DNA from: UBA4664 sp038244585
Lineage (GTDB): Bacteria; Patescibacteriota; Saccharimonadia; UBA4664
Assembly: GCA_038244585.1 (NCBI GenBank)
Contig: JBBRTI010000002.1
Span: 1 to 64,000, forward strand
Length of the DNA stretch: 64,000 nt
Reading direction: 5' to 3'
Below are positions 15,049 through 23,843 of the stretch, piece by piece. The translations under genes were made by a program, and so were the position numbers. Position 1 is the stretch's first letter. Each line of letters starts with the position of its first letter. Below the pieces are notes generated by a model, which did not search any database, was not told where the DNA came from, and was given only the letters and a program-made list of their open reading frames with translations.

Positions 15049-15378
15049 GTGCGATTTTTTATTCCTCACGCCAAACCCTCAGAGTATGAGACTCAATACG
15101 CCAGCATGATTGCTGCCGTGAAGGATCAAATGCGCTGGGTTATCGGCGAGAGGCGTATTTACCGCATTGAATATACGCACGACAAAAAACGCCATTCCTT
15201 ACAGGTTGGCGAGGTCGAGGCCATGGGCCGCGACTATGAAGTCTGCGCTATCCTCGAATCGAACTCCTACGTTGCCATTACCAAAGACTTGCAGGGCAAG
15301 CACGGTGTGACGATCATGGTCGATAAAGATGAGGTTACCGCCTCAGAGGATTTTCAAGCGGTCAAAGTCGCCTCGTAA
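15049..15378 (+). CDS. Hypothetical protein, 109 residues
   Basis: Starts at GTG only 4 nt after the RRM stop, without its own clear ribosome binding site, so it is probably translationally coupled; an in-frame ATG lies near 15105. The protein is soluble and beta-rich (RRIYRIEYTHDKKRHSLQVG, DYEVCAILES, GVTIMVDKDEVTASEDF). No family recognised. The strong terminator at 15398-15435 ends the RRM unit after this gene, supporting that it is real. Confidence 0.65.
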   Translation: MRFFIPHAKPSEYETQYASMIAAVKDQMRWVIGERRIYRIEYTHDKKRHSLQVGEVEAMGRDYEVCAILESNSYVAITKDLQGKHGVTIMVDKDEVTASEDFQAVKVAS

Positions 15379-15397
15379 CGAGCAATAAAGAGCAGCA

Positions 15398-15435
15398 AAA
15401 GAGACCCTCCCGGTATTAACTGGGAGGGTCTCTTT
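15398..15435 (+). terminator. Strong intrinsic terminator
   Basis: GAGACCCTCCC at 15401-15411 pairs perfectly with GGGAGGGTCTC at 15422-15432, with flanking AAA and TTT. Confidence 0.9.
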
Positions 15436-15520
15436 GTGTACTAAGACACATGTCTTGGCCACGAACAAAAGAAGAAGCCTCACTCGGGTAAAGTAAGGCT
15501 TAAGCGGACGGGGGATTCGG

Positions 15521-15754
15521 CTATTTCGGGACACGGATCATGCGCTTTTTGTTGTTCTCGATCAGCAGCACGGGCGTTCCGAGGTTGCGAGGCGGGTGCT
15601 GCGCCTCATTGCTGCGGATGATGAACCGGCCCCGTTTGCTGAGACCACCGTGTTTGCCGGTAGGCGGTTGGCTGGCTTTGACGGGCTTTAGACCTGAGGC
15701 AGCCTTTTTCGCTGACTTCGGCTCGGCACCGCGGGCACTCTTGCCTTTGGCCAT
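15521..15754 (-). CDS. Small basic Lys/Ala/Pro-rich protein
   Basis: The 77-residue product starts MAKGKSARGAEPKSAKKAAS and is strongly basic over its first half, then KHGGLSKRGRFIIRSNEAQH and a VLLIENNKKRMIRVP end. It could bind nucleic acid or the ribosome, but no family is recognised. AGGGGTG stands 7 nt before this ATG; a longer reading from 15808 lacks a ribosome binding site. It is the only minus-strand gene between the two RRM genes. Confidence 0.6.
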   Translation of the reverse strand: MAKGKSARGAEPKSAKKAASGLKPVKASQPPTGKHGGLSKRGRFIIRSNEAQHPPRNLGTPVLLIENNKKRMIRVPK

Positions 15755-15964
15755 ATCGTTCACCCCTTCCGAGGCGGGGAGCGGTTCAGTCAAGCCTAGA
15801 TGGCTCAATTAATAGCTTAACACCTAATTAGGCGTAATAATTGATTGTCTATTGGTGTGTTTTAATTGCAGGATACATCCAAATATGTTATGGTACAGGC
15901 ACTTATACGGATAATATCCCGCCAAGAGTACTTTTCCCCCATCGGTTCTTCGAAAGTTGAAACC

Positions 15965-16312
15965 ATGTCACGAAACCGAGGTTTAGAAGCTCGCCTTCGT
16001 CGCAAAACGACGGCCAGTAATGCGCAGCTGAAGATCAATTTTGCCGTACCGACGGACCCACGGTTGCTGCAACCGCCCACCGATGAAGATTGTGTCTACA
16101 GCAATGGGATTTGCAAGACCCATTCTGTCGCGCTGCCGTCGGTGGATCGAACTTGGACTATTACGGGTGTTCGGCTGGACGAAACAGGCCAGACAGCCAC
16201 AGAAGAGGTTCTCGCCTATGCCTACGATTGCCGCGAGGCCCAAGAACATCTGGCCAAGATGTGGCCATGTCCCTCCATGCCAAGGGATAAGCTACGCATT
16301 GTTGCCCCCTGA
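15965..16312 (+). CDS. Hypothetical protein, 115 residues
   Basis: Soluble, with a basic N-terminus (MSRNRGLEARLRRKTTASN), five Cys (DEDCVYSNGICKTHS, YDCREA, PCPS) that could bind a metal, and a beta-strand block TWTITGVRLDETGQTATEE. ATG 15965 has only a weak ribosome binding site; ATG 15890 would add 25 residues. A terminator follows at 16334. No family recognised. Confidence 0.5.
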   Translation: MSRNRGLEARLRRKTTASNAQLKINFAVPTDPRLLQPPTDEDCVYSNGICKTHSVALPSVDRTWTITGVRLDETGQTATEEVLAYAYDCREAQEHLAKMWPCPSMPRDKLRIVAP

Positions 16313-16333
16313 ACCCACAACACTCCCGCCCAC

Positions 16334-16365
16334 GAAAAGGCCCGCGCCTTTGCGTGGGCCTTTTC
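16334..16365 (+). terminator. Intrinsic terminator
   Basis: GAAAAGGCCC at 16334-16343 pairs with GGGCCTTTTC at 16356-16365, and CCCACG/CGTGGG nearby offers an alternative pairing. The TTTT arm gives the T-tract. Confidence 0.8.
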
Positions 16366-16462
16366 ATTTATCAAACCAACCTCAAGTTCCTCTCCCATCC
16401 GACGACATAAATGGTATCCTTAAGGAGCAACCGGATACGGTTCCAATAAGAGGTATTATTTC

Positions 16463-16732
16463 GTGAATAACAAATTATTTGTAGCTGGACTTGATTTTGG
16501 CATCGATGACGACGCCCTTTTAGATTTGTTTCAAGCCTGCGGTGACGTTTTAACGGCCCGGGTTGCCGTCGACCGGGATACCTCGCAATCCCGCGGGTTC
16601 GGGTTCGTGGAAATGGCCAGCGATGAGGAGGCTGAAGAGGCTATACGTGCGTTAGACGGACAGACTCTGGCCGGACGCACCTTAGTGGTGAGTGTCGCAA
16701 AATCGTCCGGCGGCCGATCCGGCGGGCGATAA
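16463..16732 (+). CDS. Second single-RRM RNA-binding protein
   Basis: An 89-residue RRM protein starting at GTG with AGAGGT upstream. RNP2 is LFVAGLDF and RNP1 is RGFGFVEM, identical to those of the 14745 paralogue, but the C-terminal tail is short (SSGGRSGGR). The two genes diverged after duplication and are separately transcribed. It should bind RNA in the cytoplasm; a cold-shock or post-transcriptional role is inferred from the family. Confidence 0.88.
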   Translation: MNNKLFVAGLDFGIDDDALLDLFQACGDVLTARVAVDRDTSQSRGFGFVEMASDEEAEEAIRALDGQTLAGRTLVVSVAKSSGGRSGGR

Positions 16733-16999
16733 AACACAGTTCCACGGCCAAAATATCGTCATTATCTTGTGACATAACCTGCAAATATACATCGTTAACG
16801 TGTCAAAACGGTTAAGCTACGAATGACATTTTGAATTGACTTTAATCATAATTCATTGTAGCGTTTTATCCATGTAACAGACTCGATTGCCACAAGTGCT
16901 ATCGGTCTGCGTGTTGTTTGACACATAAATTCCATTGTCCAAGTCGACAGCGGACGGCTAAGTGCTGTTCATGTCACAGCCTCAGAAAGAGGTGTCTCT

Positions 17000-18442
17000 A
17001 TGTTCAGTCCCTTTCAACGGCGTGATGTTGTCGACACAAGACGACAGAACCCGCAGCAGTATACCCAGCAGCGCCCCACACTAAATGTTTGGACGGTACT
17101 CAAACTGGCCGTGTATTCTCTGTGGTGGGTCGTCGGACTTTTCGTGGTTATGTCGGTGTTGATCAACCACGCTGCAGCACCCCTACAGACCTGGCTGTCG
17201 TCTCCAAGCGCGTCAACGCTGAGCGCCCTCAATAATGACGGCGACAGCACTACCTCTGCCCCGAGCAGTAACGCTGCGGCGGCTACGGCCGCCAAGCTCA
17301 GTTCATCGCCGACTGCTGTCGTCAACGATCAATTCCTGATGCAGCAATCCATGGATATCAACGAAACGACGATCGCCCTACGGGCGAACCTCAATTCACC
17401 GACACCCAACCGGTTGTCTATCCTTGGCTACCCGGCGCTGAACCAAGCGCTCGACGGGTACCAAAAATCGATAGTGTCATTCAGGGACAACCAACCGTGG
17501 CTCTTCTGGCCATTGGCCTTGGTTGTGCTGGCGTTGGTGTTTCTCATTTTACCGGTATCGCTGTCAATCCATCGTCAGCATGCCAAGGTCAACGGGCTGC
17601 CACCAAAGCATGTCCATCCCGCTACCGCGTTGGCGCTTTTGGCGGTGATTACCCTGATGGTGATTACGCCGCTGCAGGCCATGTCGCTTACGCACACCCT
17701 GAGCGTTGCAACAGTCAGAAGCGCGTTCTTGGGTAGTTCGTTCAACGACCTCCAGCAGCGGTCACAGCGTGAGCTGATCGATGCTCCGGCGGCAGAAAGT
17801 ATTCTCGGTCCTGCCGGGCGTACTGACACAGGTATCACCTATGTCACTGCCGTTCGCAACGGCGACCCCGTCACAGCCCAACAGGTGAAGGCTTTTGCCC
17901 ACGAGAAGGCGACGAACCAGACCGCTATCGCGGTACCGGCTTCCTCGCTTATTCACACCGAAGTTGTCAATATCCTGGAGCGTGTCACCTTGCTCGCGGC
18001 TCAGTTGGTCCAAGCCGTCCTCACTTTGCTGATGAGCCCCCTAGTGGCGCTCATGATCATGCTGTTGGCGTTTTGGAGGAAAAACCGTAAATATGCTCTA
18101 GGGTATGTGGGGTCGGTCATTGTCCTGTTTATCGCGCTGGGGGTCTTTACTCTCGTCGGCAGCGGTATCGGTTGGTTTGACCTCTGGTTCAACTCAACCA
18201 TGGCAGGTAGCGATCTAGGCTTCACGGCCGCCGTATTGACGATGCTCGCGTGGTTTGCGGCTTTCCACCTCTTGAGATGGATGGCGCTGCAGGCGCACGT
18301 GCGTGCCCGTACGGCCGTTCTCGAACGTCGGCAAGCTAAATCTATGGTTGACCATGATGCCTCCTCACAGAGGCAGGTATTGGGTAAGTCACAGGTCAAG
18401 CGGCTGGCCGGGAGAGCGTCAGCCCGGAAGGGGCCCTCATGA
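17000..18442 (+). CDS. Polytopic membrane protein opening the type IV secretion-like locus
   Basis: A 480-residue protein with about six membrane helices (roughly 35-56, 170-192, 211-230, 333-357, 366-388, 403-423), a Ser/Thr/Ala-rich extracytoplasmic loop at about 70-125, a second loop with a helical LNQALDGYQKSIVSF segment, and a basic C-terminus (KSQVKRLAGRASARKG). No family recognised. AGAGGTG lies before the ATG. Its last 4 nt overlap the transglycosylase gene (ATGA), so it is translated with the wall-hydrolase genes and may anchor or gate them. Confidence 0.65.
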   Translation: MFSPFQRRDVVDTRRQNPQQYTQQRPTLNVWTVLKLAVYSLWWVVGLFVVMSVLINHAAAPLQTWLSSPSASTLSALNNDGDSTTSAPSSNAAAATAAKLSSSPTAVVNDQFLMQQSMDINETTIALRANLNSPTPNRLSILGYPALNQALDGYQKSIVSFRDNQPWLFWPLALVVLALVFLILPVSLSIHRQHAKVNGLPPKHVHPATALALLAVITLMVITPLQAMSLTHTLSVATVRSAFLGSSFNDLQQRSQRELIDAPAAESILGPAGRTDTGITYVTAVRNGDPVTAQQVKAFAHEKATNQTAIAVPASSLIHTEVVNILERVTLLAAQLVQAVLTLLMSPLVALMIMLLAFWRKNRKYALGYVGSVIVLFIALGVFTLVGSGIGWFDLWFNSTMAGSDLGFTAAVLTMLAWFAAFHLLRWMALQAHVRARTAVLERRQAKSMVDHDASSQRQVLGKSQVKRLAGRASARKGPS

Positions 18443-19194
18443 CGACACTTACGGATCAACGTAGTGCAGTCCAGGAGGCATCGGTTGCTCCCGGCGGGTC
18501 GTCATTCGTGACGGTCCTGCTGGGAGTGATCGTCATGATCCCAGTCCTGTTCGGATCGGGTTTCGTCTCGGTCGGAAACATCCAGATAGCCTCCGCTACC
18601 GCGGCGGCCAAGGACTTTCTTGCCTTTGCCATCCAGGCCCATGAAGTTGTTCCCGGCATCACGACGATTCCGGGTATTGCCAAGGACGGTGCAGCCAAGC
18701 CGAAACCGGCAACGGCTGTACCGACCTCCGGCAACTACGGGTGGACTGATGCCGGCTCAAGCTGGCATTCCAAGCTTCCGTCCGCCGCTGGTCCCTTCAT
18801 TGGGATTATCGAAGACGCGGCTAAAAGCAAAAACGTCGACCCGCGGCTGGTGGCGGCCTTGTTTTGGTATGAATCCGGATTTCAACCCAGGATATGCTCA
18901 GGCAAGGGTGCGTGCGGCCTCGGCCAGCTGATGCCAGGAACCGCCACTGGGCTAGGCGTGACTGATCGGAGTGATCCGTATCAGAACGCACAAGCCTCGG
19001 CTAGGTACATCAGGATTCAGTTGAACCGTTTCGGCCGCCTAGACTATGCTCTGGCCGCCTATAACGCGGGTCCCGGAGCCGTGACAAGATACGGTGGTAT
19101 ACCTCCGTATCCAGATACTATCAGGTATGTTCCTGATGTAACGAGAATATTTGTCAAGCTCGGCGGCAAAGTGTCTAGCGGAGCTAAGCGATGA
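18439..19194 (+). CDS. Membrane-anchored lytic transglycosylase (SLT domain)
   Basis: The 251-residue protein has one helix at about 24-43 and a linker, then an SLT-type domain from about 110: the catalytic Glu is in LFWYESGFQP, followed by GACGLGQLMPGTATGLGV and ALAAYNAGPGAVTRYGG. It cleaves peptidoglycan strands outside the membrane, opening the wall for a secretion channel as VirB1 does. It overlaps both neighbours by 4 nt (ATGA at each junction), so the three proteins are likely made together. Confidence 0.9.
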   Translation: MTTLTDQRSAVQEASVAPGGSSFVTVLLGVIVMIPVLFGSGFVSVGNIQIASATAAAKDFLAFAIQAHEVVPGITTIPGIAKDGAAKPKPATAVPTSGNYGWTDAGSSWHSKLPSAAGPFIGIIEDAAKSKNVDPRLVAALFWYESGFQPRICSGKGACGLGQLMPGTATGLGVTDRSDPYQNAQASARYIRIQLNRFGRLDYALAAYNAGPGAVTRYGGIPPYPDTIRYVPDVTRIFVKLGGKVSSGAKR

Positions 19195-19997
19195 CTACGG
19201 CCACCGAGGTCAAAGCTCCGCCAGAGCCGCTCGTGGGCCAATCGTCGCATCTTGTGACCGTTATACTGTGCGGCGTGGTCATGATTCCTTTTGTCCTTGG
19301 GCAATCAAGCATATTGCCTCTCGGCTCTATCCAGAACCTGACGCTGAGCTCGCTGGCGGAAGGACCGCTGGCGGCCCTAATTAAGGCGCAAGCGGAAATT
19401 CCGGGAATCGCTCCTAAAAACCCCGTCGCACCCAAAGCTAATGGCCAAGGCGTCAAAGCCCAGGGTGTGACAGGGGCTAGCCTGATTGCTAATGGCACGG
19501 TCAAGACGACGACCGGTGTAGGGTGTAACCCAGCTCCGGATCTGGCATCTAACCAGCTATATAGCCAGGCAATCGATTGGCTGGTTGAGATGAATCAGGC
19601 AGGGTTTACTGTTCGTGTGAGCTGTGTCCGATCGGGGCACAGCCGAAACGTCCATAACTCTGACAATATCTCACTCCATACCGTCTGGCGGGCGTTCGAC
19701 GTTGACCAAGTCAATGGTCAGCCCGTTTGCGCCCGCTACGACAGAAACAGTTGGTGTTTGGAGGTTCCTACTCCAACGCGTCAGCTGATGACCTGGATCA
19801 AAGACAGGCCAAATTCTCAACTGCCGTTCGAAATCGGCGGACCGCACTTCTTTCCGCCAGGGTCGCGTGGCAAGTCCGCCGGCCCCGGTCGAATTCGCGG
19901 TGGTCCCTTCTTTACTAACCATGACCATGAGGATCATCTACATTTCGGCTTTAAGCCACGCGATAACCAAGCGCCGGCTGGCGGCTGGATGAGCTGA
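19191..19997 (+). CDS. Membrane-anchored LAS-type (M15-like) zinc peptidase
   Basis: The 268-residue protein has an N-terminal helix at about 22-41, closely resembling the anchor of the preceding gene, and a peptidase domain from about 110. The zinc site of the LAS fold is visible: HTVWRAFD (HxxxxxxD) and HEDHLHFGF (HxH). Such enzymes cut peptidoglycan peptide stems, typically D-Ala-D-Ala or endopeptide bonds. It overlaps the transglycosylase by 4 nt and is followed by a strong terminator, so the 17000-19997 genes form one operon. Confidence 0.8.
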   Translation: MTTATEVKAPPEPLVGQSSHLVTVILCGVVMIPFVLGQSSILPLGSIQNLTLSSLAEGPLAALIKAQAEIPGIAPKNPVAPKANGQGVKAQGVTGASLIANGTVKTTTGVGCNPAPDLASNQLYSQAIDWLVEMNQAGFTVRVSCVRSGHSRNVHNSDNISLHTVWRAFDVDQVNGQPVCARYDRNSWCLEVPTPTRQLMTWIKDRPNSQLPFEIGGPHFFPPGSRGKSAGPGRIRGGPFFTNHDHEDHLHFGFKPRDNQAPAGGWMS

Positions 19998-20014
19998 GTC
20001 TCGGTTCTGCTCTT

Positions 20015-20048
20015 GACCCGCCCGGTATATCCGGGCGGGTCATTTTTC
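20015..20048 (+). terminator. Strong intrinsic terminator
   Basis: GACCCGCCCGG at 20015-20025 pairs perfectly with CCGGGCGGGTC at 20031-20041, followed by ATTTTTC. It ends the 17000-19997 operon. Confidence 0.92.
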
Positions 20049-20169
20049 TTATATTGCCTACTTTGCGGAATAATGATGAAGCTATAGCGTACGTTTGTGT
20101 TGGTGCACAAATATGGGTTTATACAAATGGCCAAAAGTTATTACTTGAAACGCAAAAAAAATGTGATTC

Positions 20170-20198
20170 TTGACATACAAGAACAATGACCCTAAAAT
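20170..20198 (+). promoter_or_regulatory. Promoter of the secretion-locus core
   Basis: TTGACA at 20170-20175, a 17-nt spacer and TAAAAT at 20193-20198. The predicted leader before ATG 20365 is about 160 nt. Confidence 0.75.
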
Positions 20199-20364
20199 AG
20201 ACAAAACAAACAGAGGTGGAACTTGTAGAAAACTGCCTCTCGGAAATCTGTTTCCGGAAGACAGGTTTCAGCAAGTTCGTTTCAGTATAGTTGTTGAGGC
20301 CATGTACCTTGAATCGTAATACTCATCAATCCCTCTATGACTGAACCCGCGAAAGGGGACACTC

Positions 20365-22581
20365 ATGTCAGGCAACGACGTTGCGCATCGCAGTGGCAAC
20401 ACAGGAGGTTCCGTGTCCCGCGCGAGCGGATCCGACCCGGCCCATACACCCCGCCAGGATCTGGCGGATTTTTCGAGTCTCAGGAAGGGCGGCTTCGGTT
20501 CGGCACTCATGCGCCTGTTCAAATCTGAGCCGGTACCAACGACCGACACGTCCGCTGCAAGGCTGGCGCTCAATTTGAACGAACCGCTGAAGGTACTGGT
20601 CTTTGGGCTCAACCCCACAGACTGTACCAACACCCTGAGGATCCTCTCTCTGATCATGGCGGCCAGACGCCGCACTTTGGTCGTGGCGGCCGACATGAAG
20701 GCCAACCGTGGATCACTCGTCTCTTTCTTCCCACAGATGAAAGCTCACAGTTTGAATGTTGCGCACCTTGCCGACGGCATCCGCAACAGTCTCGACGGTC
20801 CCATAAATCGGGCACTGTCGCTGAGCGAGCTGAGCAGCTACGGAACTGTCCTTCCGAATCTTCTGCTTTTGGCAGGAATCGAAAGTGACGACTTTGGCGT
20901 TGCTCTGTCTCCTCAGCAGATTGACGACATCATGATGAACTCCGGCCTCATTGCCGACCACATCATCGGTGACGGCGGCTCCATCGTGGACTCAACGTTT
21001 TTCCAGCTCACTCAGCGTTTCGATCACCTGGTGCTCGCGACAGATCTGTCGGCGCCCTCCGGCAATGCAACGATTGACACGTTCAAGCGTCTTCACGACG
21101 GCTTGAATAACAGGTTGTATGGGCCTCAAGCGTCGACAGTGACTAGGGAAGACGCAGCGAAAATCGAGCACACCAAGCGGCTCATCCAAGAGGCTCGCCT
21201 TGTGACCTACTTCAAGAACAGCGATACGGCTCATCGGCCTGATGATGTCACCAAACTCCTCGCGACTACCTGGGCAAAGGCCTTCGGCGTGAGTGGTACG
21301 GAGGTATACGGAGTCAACGACGACAAGCACTTGGCTGACATACCGCTCGACTTGAGCAAGGCGCCCGGCGCCATGAATGTTTTTCAAGGTTTGGCAGCCG
21401 ACCTGGTCTATAGTGCCTTCCTCGAGCAGAACAATGGACTCAGCCCGTTCACCGAGGCAGTTCCGACATTGTCGGAGCAACCTCATTTTTCGCAGGTTCG
21501 CTCGTTGAGAGCTTACACTGTGCAGCCGGACGCGCCTGAGGTCCATGAACCTCTCGAACCAAGGCGTTACAACGGCAACCGAATTACCGTCGTAAGGCGG
21601 GCGGTGACAGCTACTATCGCCGTTACGGCAACAGGTCTGAGTATAGGTTTGCCTGCTACAAACGCCTACGCCGATGGAAACTCTTCATCGACCCCGTCAG
21701 TGTCGGAAGGCTCAGACGGAAATGATTCCGCCGGTATGGTCTCCGTCCCTCCGTCGGAAGCGCCTCAAGCGAAACAGGCAAAAGCGCATGTTCCGTCAAA
21801 TGACGCCGGTAGTCCATCGCTGTCGGCGTCCGATCAATCGGGCACGGACAGTTCCCAAGGCAGCGTCCAGCTGCCCGCGGGCGACGCGCCAGGCGCCGCT
21901 CCGGCGACGCCGGCTGAGGCAACACGGCACATCGAGTCAAAGGTCAACACGTTGCCACCGCAGGATTCCAAACCTGCGGCCGACGTACCTAAGGTCGAAG
22001 TGCCCGCATCGTTGCCCCAAGATGTGACGCCTTCGCAAGCTCAAGCCGTCGAGCCGCCAGCAGTGGCAGCCGCGCCGGTGCCACAGGCCGAATCACATGC
22101 TCCCCGGGCGTATGTGCAGACTGTACAGCCTCCGGCCAGCGTCGATCGGCACGCCAACATGGTTCGAGAGGTTGAGACGCAGGCGTCCCCCAGAGCGGCA
22201 GCTCAAGCTCCGCAACAGGTCACGAATGCAGCAAAGCCGGCTGTTATGCCCGCCGCACCGCACGTCAGTACGACGTCGGTGCCAAGCACCAGCACCAGCC
22301 ACTCGGCTTCCGTTGCCACGACACCTTCGGTTTCCGCTGCTCCTGACTTGTCAGTCAACGGCCCGATCGTCGGTACGGTGTTCGTCACCACGGGTGACAG
22401 TCTCTGGCTGATTGCCACCAAGGCTTTGCGTACCCATCTGGGCCGCGAGCCGTTGAACGGCGAAATTGCTGAGTATTGGCGCATGATTTACGCGGTTGTC
22501 GCTAACCATAAGGTTATCGGCAGCGACCCCGACCTGATTCGACCAGGTCAGGAGCTCGTTCTCCCGCAATTCGGTCGTTAA
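20365..22581 (+). CDS. MinD/ParA-like domain fused through a membrane helix to a LysM-like domain
   Basis: 738 residues. Residues about 70-345 follow a MinD/ParA-type layout (LKVLVFGLN, then TLVVAADMKANRGSL like the switch strand, then FDHLVLATDLS), but the P-loop position reads GLNPTDCTNT without the Lys of a Walker A, so ATP hydrolysis is doubtful. A helix at about 408-430 (TATIAVTATGLSIGLPATN) crosses the membrane, a Pro/Ala/Ser/Val-rich linker runs to about 665, and the C-terminus is LysM-like (VTTGDSLWLIATKAL ... IRPGQELVLP). It would tie a cytoplasmic pseudo-ATPase to peptidoglycan. AAGGGG precedes the ATG. Confidence 0.7.
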   Translation: MSGNDVAHRSGNTGGSVSRASGSDPAHTPRQDLADFSSLRKGGFGSALMRLFKSEPVPTTDTSAARLALNLNEPLKVLVFGLNPTDCTNTLRILSLIMAARRRTLVVAADMKANRGSLVSFFPQMKAHSLNVAHLADGIRNSLDGPINRALSLSELSSYGTVLPNLLLLAGIESDDFGVALSPQQIDDIMMNSGLIADHIIGDGGSIVDSTFFQLTQRFDHLVLATDLSAPSGNATIDTFKRLHDGLNNRLYGPQASTVTREDAAKIEHTKRLIQEARLVTYFKNSDTAHRPDDVTKLLATTWAKAFGVSGTEVYGVNDDKHLADIPLDLSKAPGAMNVFQGLAADLVYSAFLEQNNGLSPFTEAVPTLSEQPHFSQVRSLRAYTVQPDAPEVHEPLEPRRYNGNRITVVRRAVTATIAVTATGLSIGLPATNAYADGNSSSTPSVSEGSDGNDSAGMVSVPPSEAPQAKQAKAHVPSNDAGSPSLSASDQSGTDSSQGSVQLPAGDAPGAAPATPAEATRHIESKVNTLPPQDSKPAADVPKVEVPASLPQDVTPSQAQAVEPPAVAAAPVPQAESHAPRAYVQTVQPPASVDRHANMVREVETQASPRAAAQAPQQVTNAAKPAVMPAAPHVSTTSVPSTSTSHSASVATTPSVSAAPDLSVNGPIVGTVFVTTGDSLWLIATKALRTHLGREPLNGEIAEYWRMIYAVVANHKVIGSDPDLIRPGQELVLPQFGR

Positions 22582-22589
22582 GACCGTAC

Positions 22590-22628
22590 GTATTCACCCC
22601 GGGGCCGTGACGGCCCTGGGGTGAATAC
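22590..22628 (+). terminator. Very stable intergenic hairpin
   Basis: GTATTCACCCC at 22590-22600 pairs with GGGGTGAATAC at 22618-22628, and GGCCGTGACGGCC forms the top. There is no T-tract, so it may be an mRNA processing or stabilising element between secretion genes as well as a partial terminator. Confidence 0.55.
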
Positions 22629-22757
22629 ACCAACATTACCCGACTCAAGTATCGACTGATTTTTGAGCCGGGCCGTGTTACAGATAGCCGGCCGGCCCGC
22701 GGGAGGTTTCCCGCAAGTTCTTTGCCAATTGAATCGATACACAATTCGGAGGTTCTA

Positions 22758-23816
22758 ATGAGTTCGCTCATAGCTCGCGTGCTTCATGGGCCGCCTCAGG
22801 CGACTCAAGATGAACTGATTCACAAGGCCATAACGGCGGCCGCTCAGGCACCACTAGACCAATACGAAGACGAAGCGAAAGGTCATTTCACCGCTCTCAG
22901 GTATAACAACCGCTTTATGAAGGGTCTGTTCTTCACTCTGGGACTCGTCGTTGCCACCGCAGCATCCGCAGCCTACATGAACAGCGTAGGTAACAGTGTC
23001 ACGGCATACCGCACGGACACTAGCCACGATATCAGCGGCTTGCGTACGGACTTTAACCAGTTCAGCGCCAGCTGCGCGGGCACCGGATCATGCAAGACAT
23101 TCCCATTTAACCGCGCCTCTCAACTAGCTAACCTTTATGCCTTTGAATGCTTTACCTATTCCGCTCAAAGCGACTCAGGTGAGCAGTCAAAGCGGCTGAA
23201 AAATGTCGCAGGCAGTAATGGGTCATGCGGCTGGGTAGGCCAAGGCAATGCGACGCCGGCGCTGATTCAGGTTAACAGCCCGTATCAGCTCAACGTCCCA
23301 ACGCCTGATGGTGCCAAAGAAGACCCAAGTTTGGGATTGGCCGGAGTGCAGATTGCGCTTAGCGGTCAGTCGGATGTGATGAACTTCGTGGTGCCGGTTT
23401 CGGCTACTTCAAAGGGGGTTAACATCGCGGCCCGGGGTGCCCTTTATACCTCGCCGCCAAACACGATAGTTCGCAGTTGTCAGCCCGATGCGCTATTTAG
23501 CTCAACGACTGATATCCAGACACGCCTTCAACGAATGGAGACGGGTCGGGCAAACTCATCGGACACAGACCCTAGCGATTACCTTATGCCAGGGAAGAAC
23601 ATCGGCCGTTTCGGCCCTAGTATCACGCGTATTACGGTTCAGGATGTAACCGTGTGTCAGGGACAGTCGGACGTCATGCGCAACGTAGTTGCGCATGAGC
23701 GGTTCGCCGGCCCCACACCGGGAAGCAGCTTTGACTTCACCTACGCCTACGTGATGCAAAAGACCGACAAATGGTACGTCCAAAGCTGGGGCCCCGTCCT
23801 GGGGCAAGACCAGTGA
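22758..23816 (+). CDS. VirB8-like bitopic secretion protein
   Basis: A 352-residue protein with a cytoplasmic N-terminus of about 52 residues, a single helix at about 55-76 (GLFFTLGLVVATAASAAYM) and a large extracytoplasmic domain. Topology and position before the VirB3/VirB4-like genes match VirB8/TcpC-type inner-membrane components; sequence identity to the family is not obvious to me. Four to six Cys in the outer domain (SCAGTGSC, GSCGW, RSCQP) could form disulfides. GGAGG supports ATG 22758 over an earlier ATG at 22722. Confidence 0.55.
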   Translation: MSSLIARVLHGPPQATQDELIHKAITAAAQAPLDQYEDEAKGHFTALRYNNRFMKGLFFTLGLVVATAASAAYMNSVGNSVTAYRTDTSHDISGLRTDFNQFSASCAGTGSCKTFPFNRASQLANLYAFECFTYSAQSDSGEQSKRLKNVAGSNGSCGWVGQGNATPALIQVNSPYQLNVPTPDGAKEDPSLGLAGVQIALSGQSDVMNFVVPVSATSKGVNIAARGALYTSPPNTIVRSCQPDALFSSTTDIQTRLQRMETGRANSSDTDPSDYLMPGKNIGRFGPSITRITVQDVTVCQGQSDVMRNVVAHERFAGPTPGSSFDFTYAYVMQKTDKWYVQSWGPVLGQDQ

Positions 23817-23843
23817 CATCCCACATGAAGCGAGGTGAATACC

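Larger units (their letters stand above)
19998..20364. other. Intergenic region with terminator, promoter and leader
   Basis: Contains the terminator at 20015-20048, an AT-rich stretch, the promoter at 20170-20198 and a leader of about 160 nt. In the leader CGGAAA-TCTG-TTTCCG (about 20238-20253) forms a compact hairpin. No gene is seen. Confidence 0.6.
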
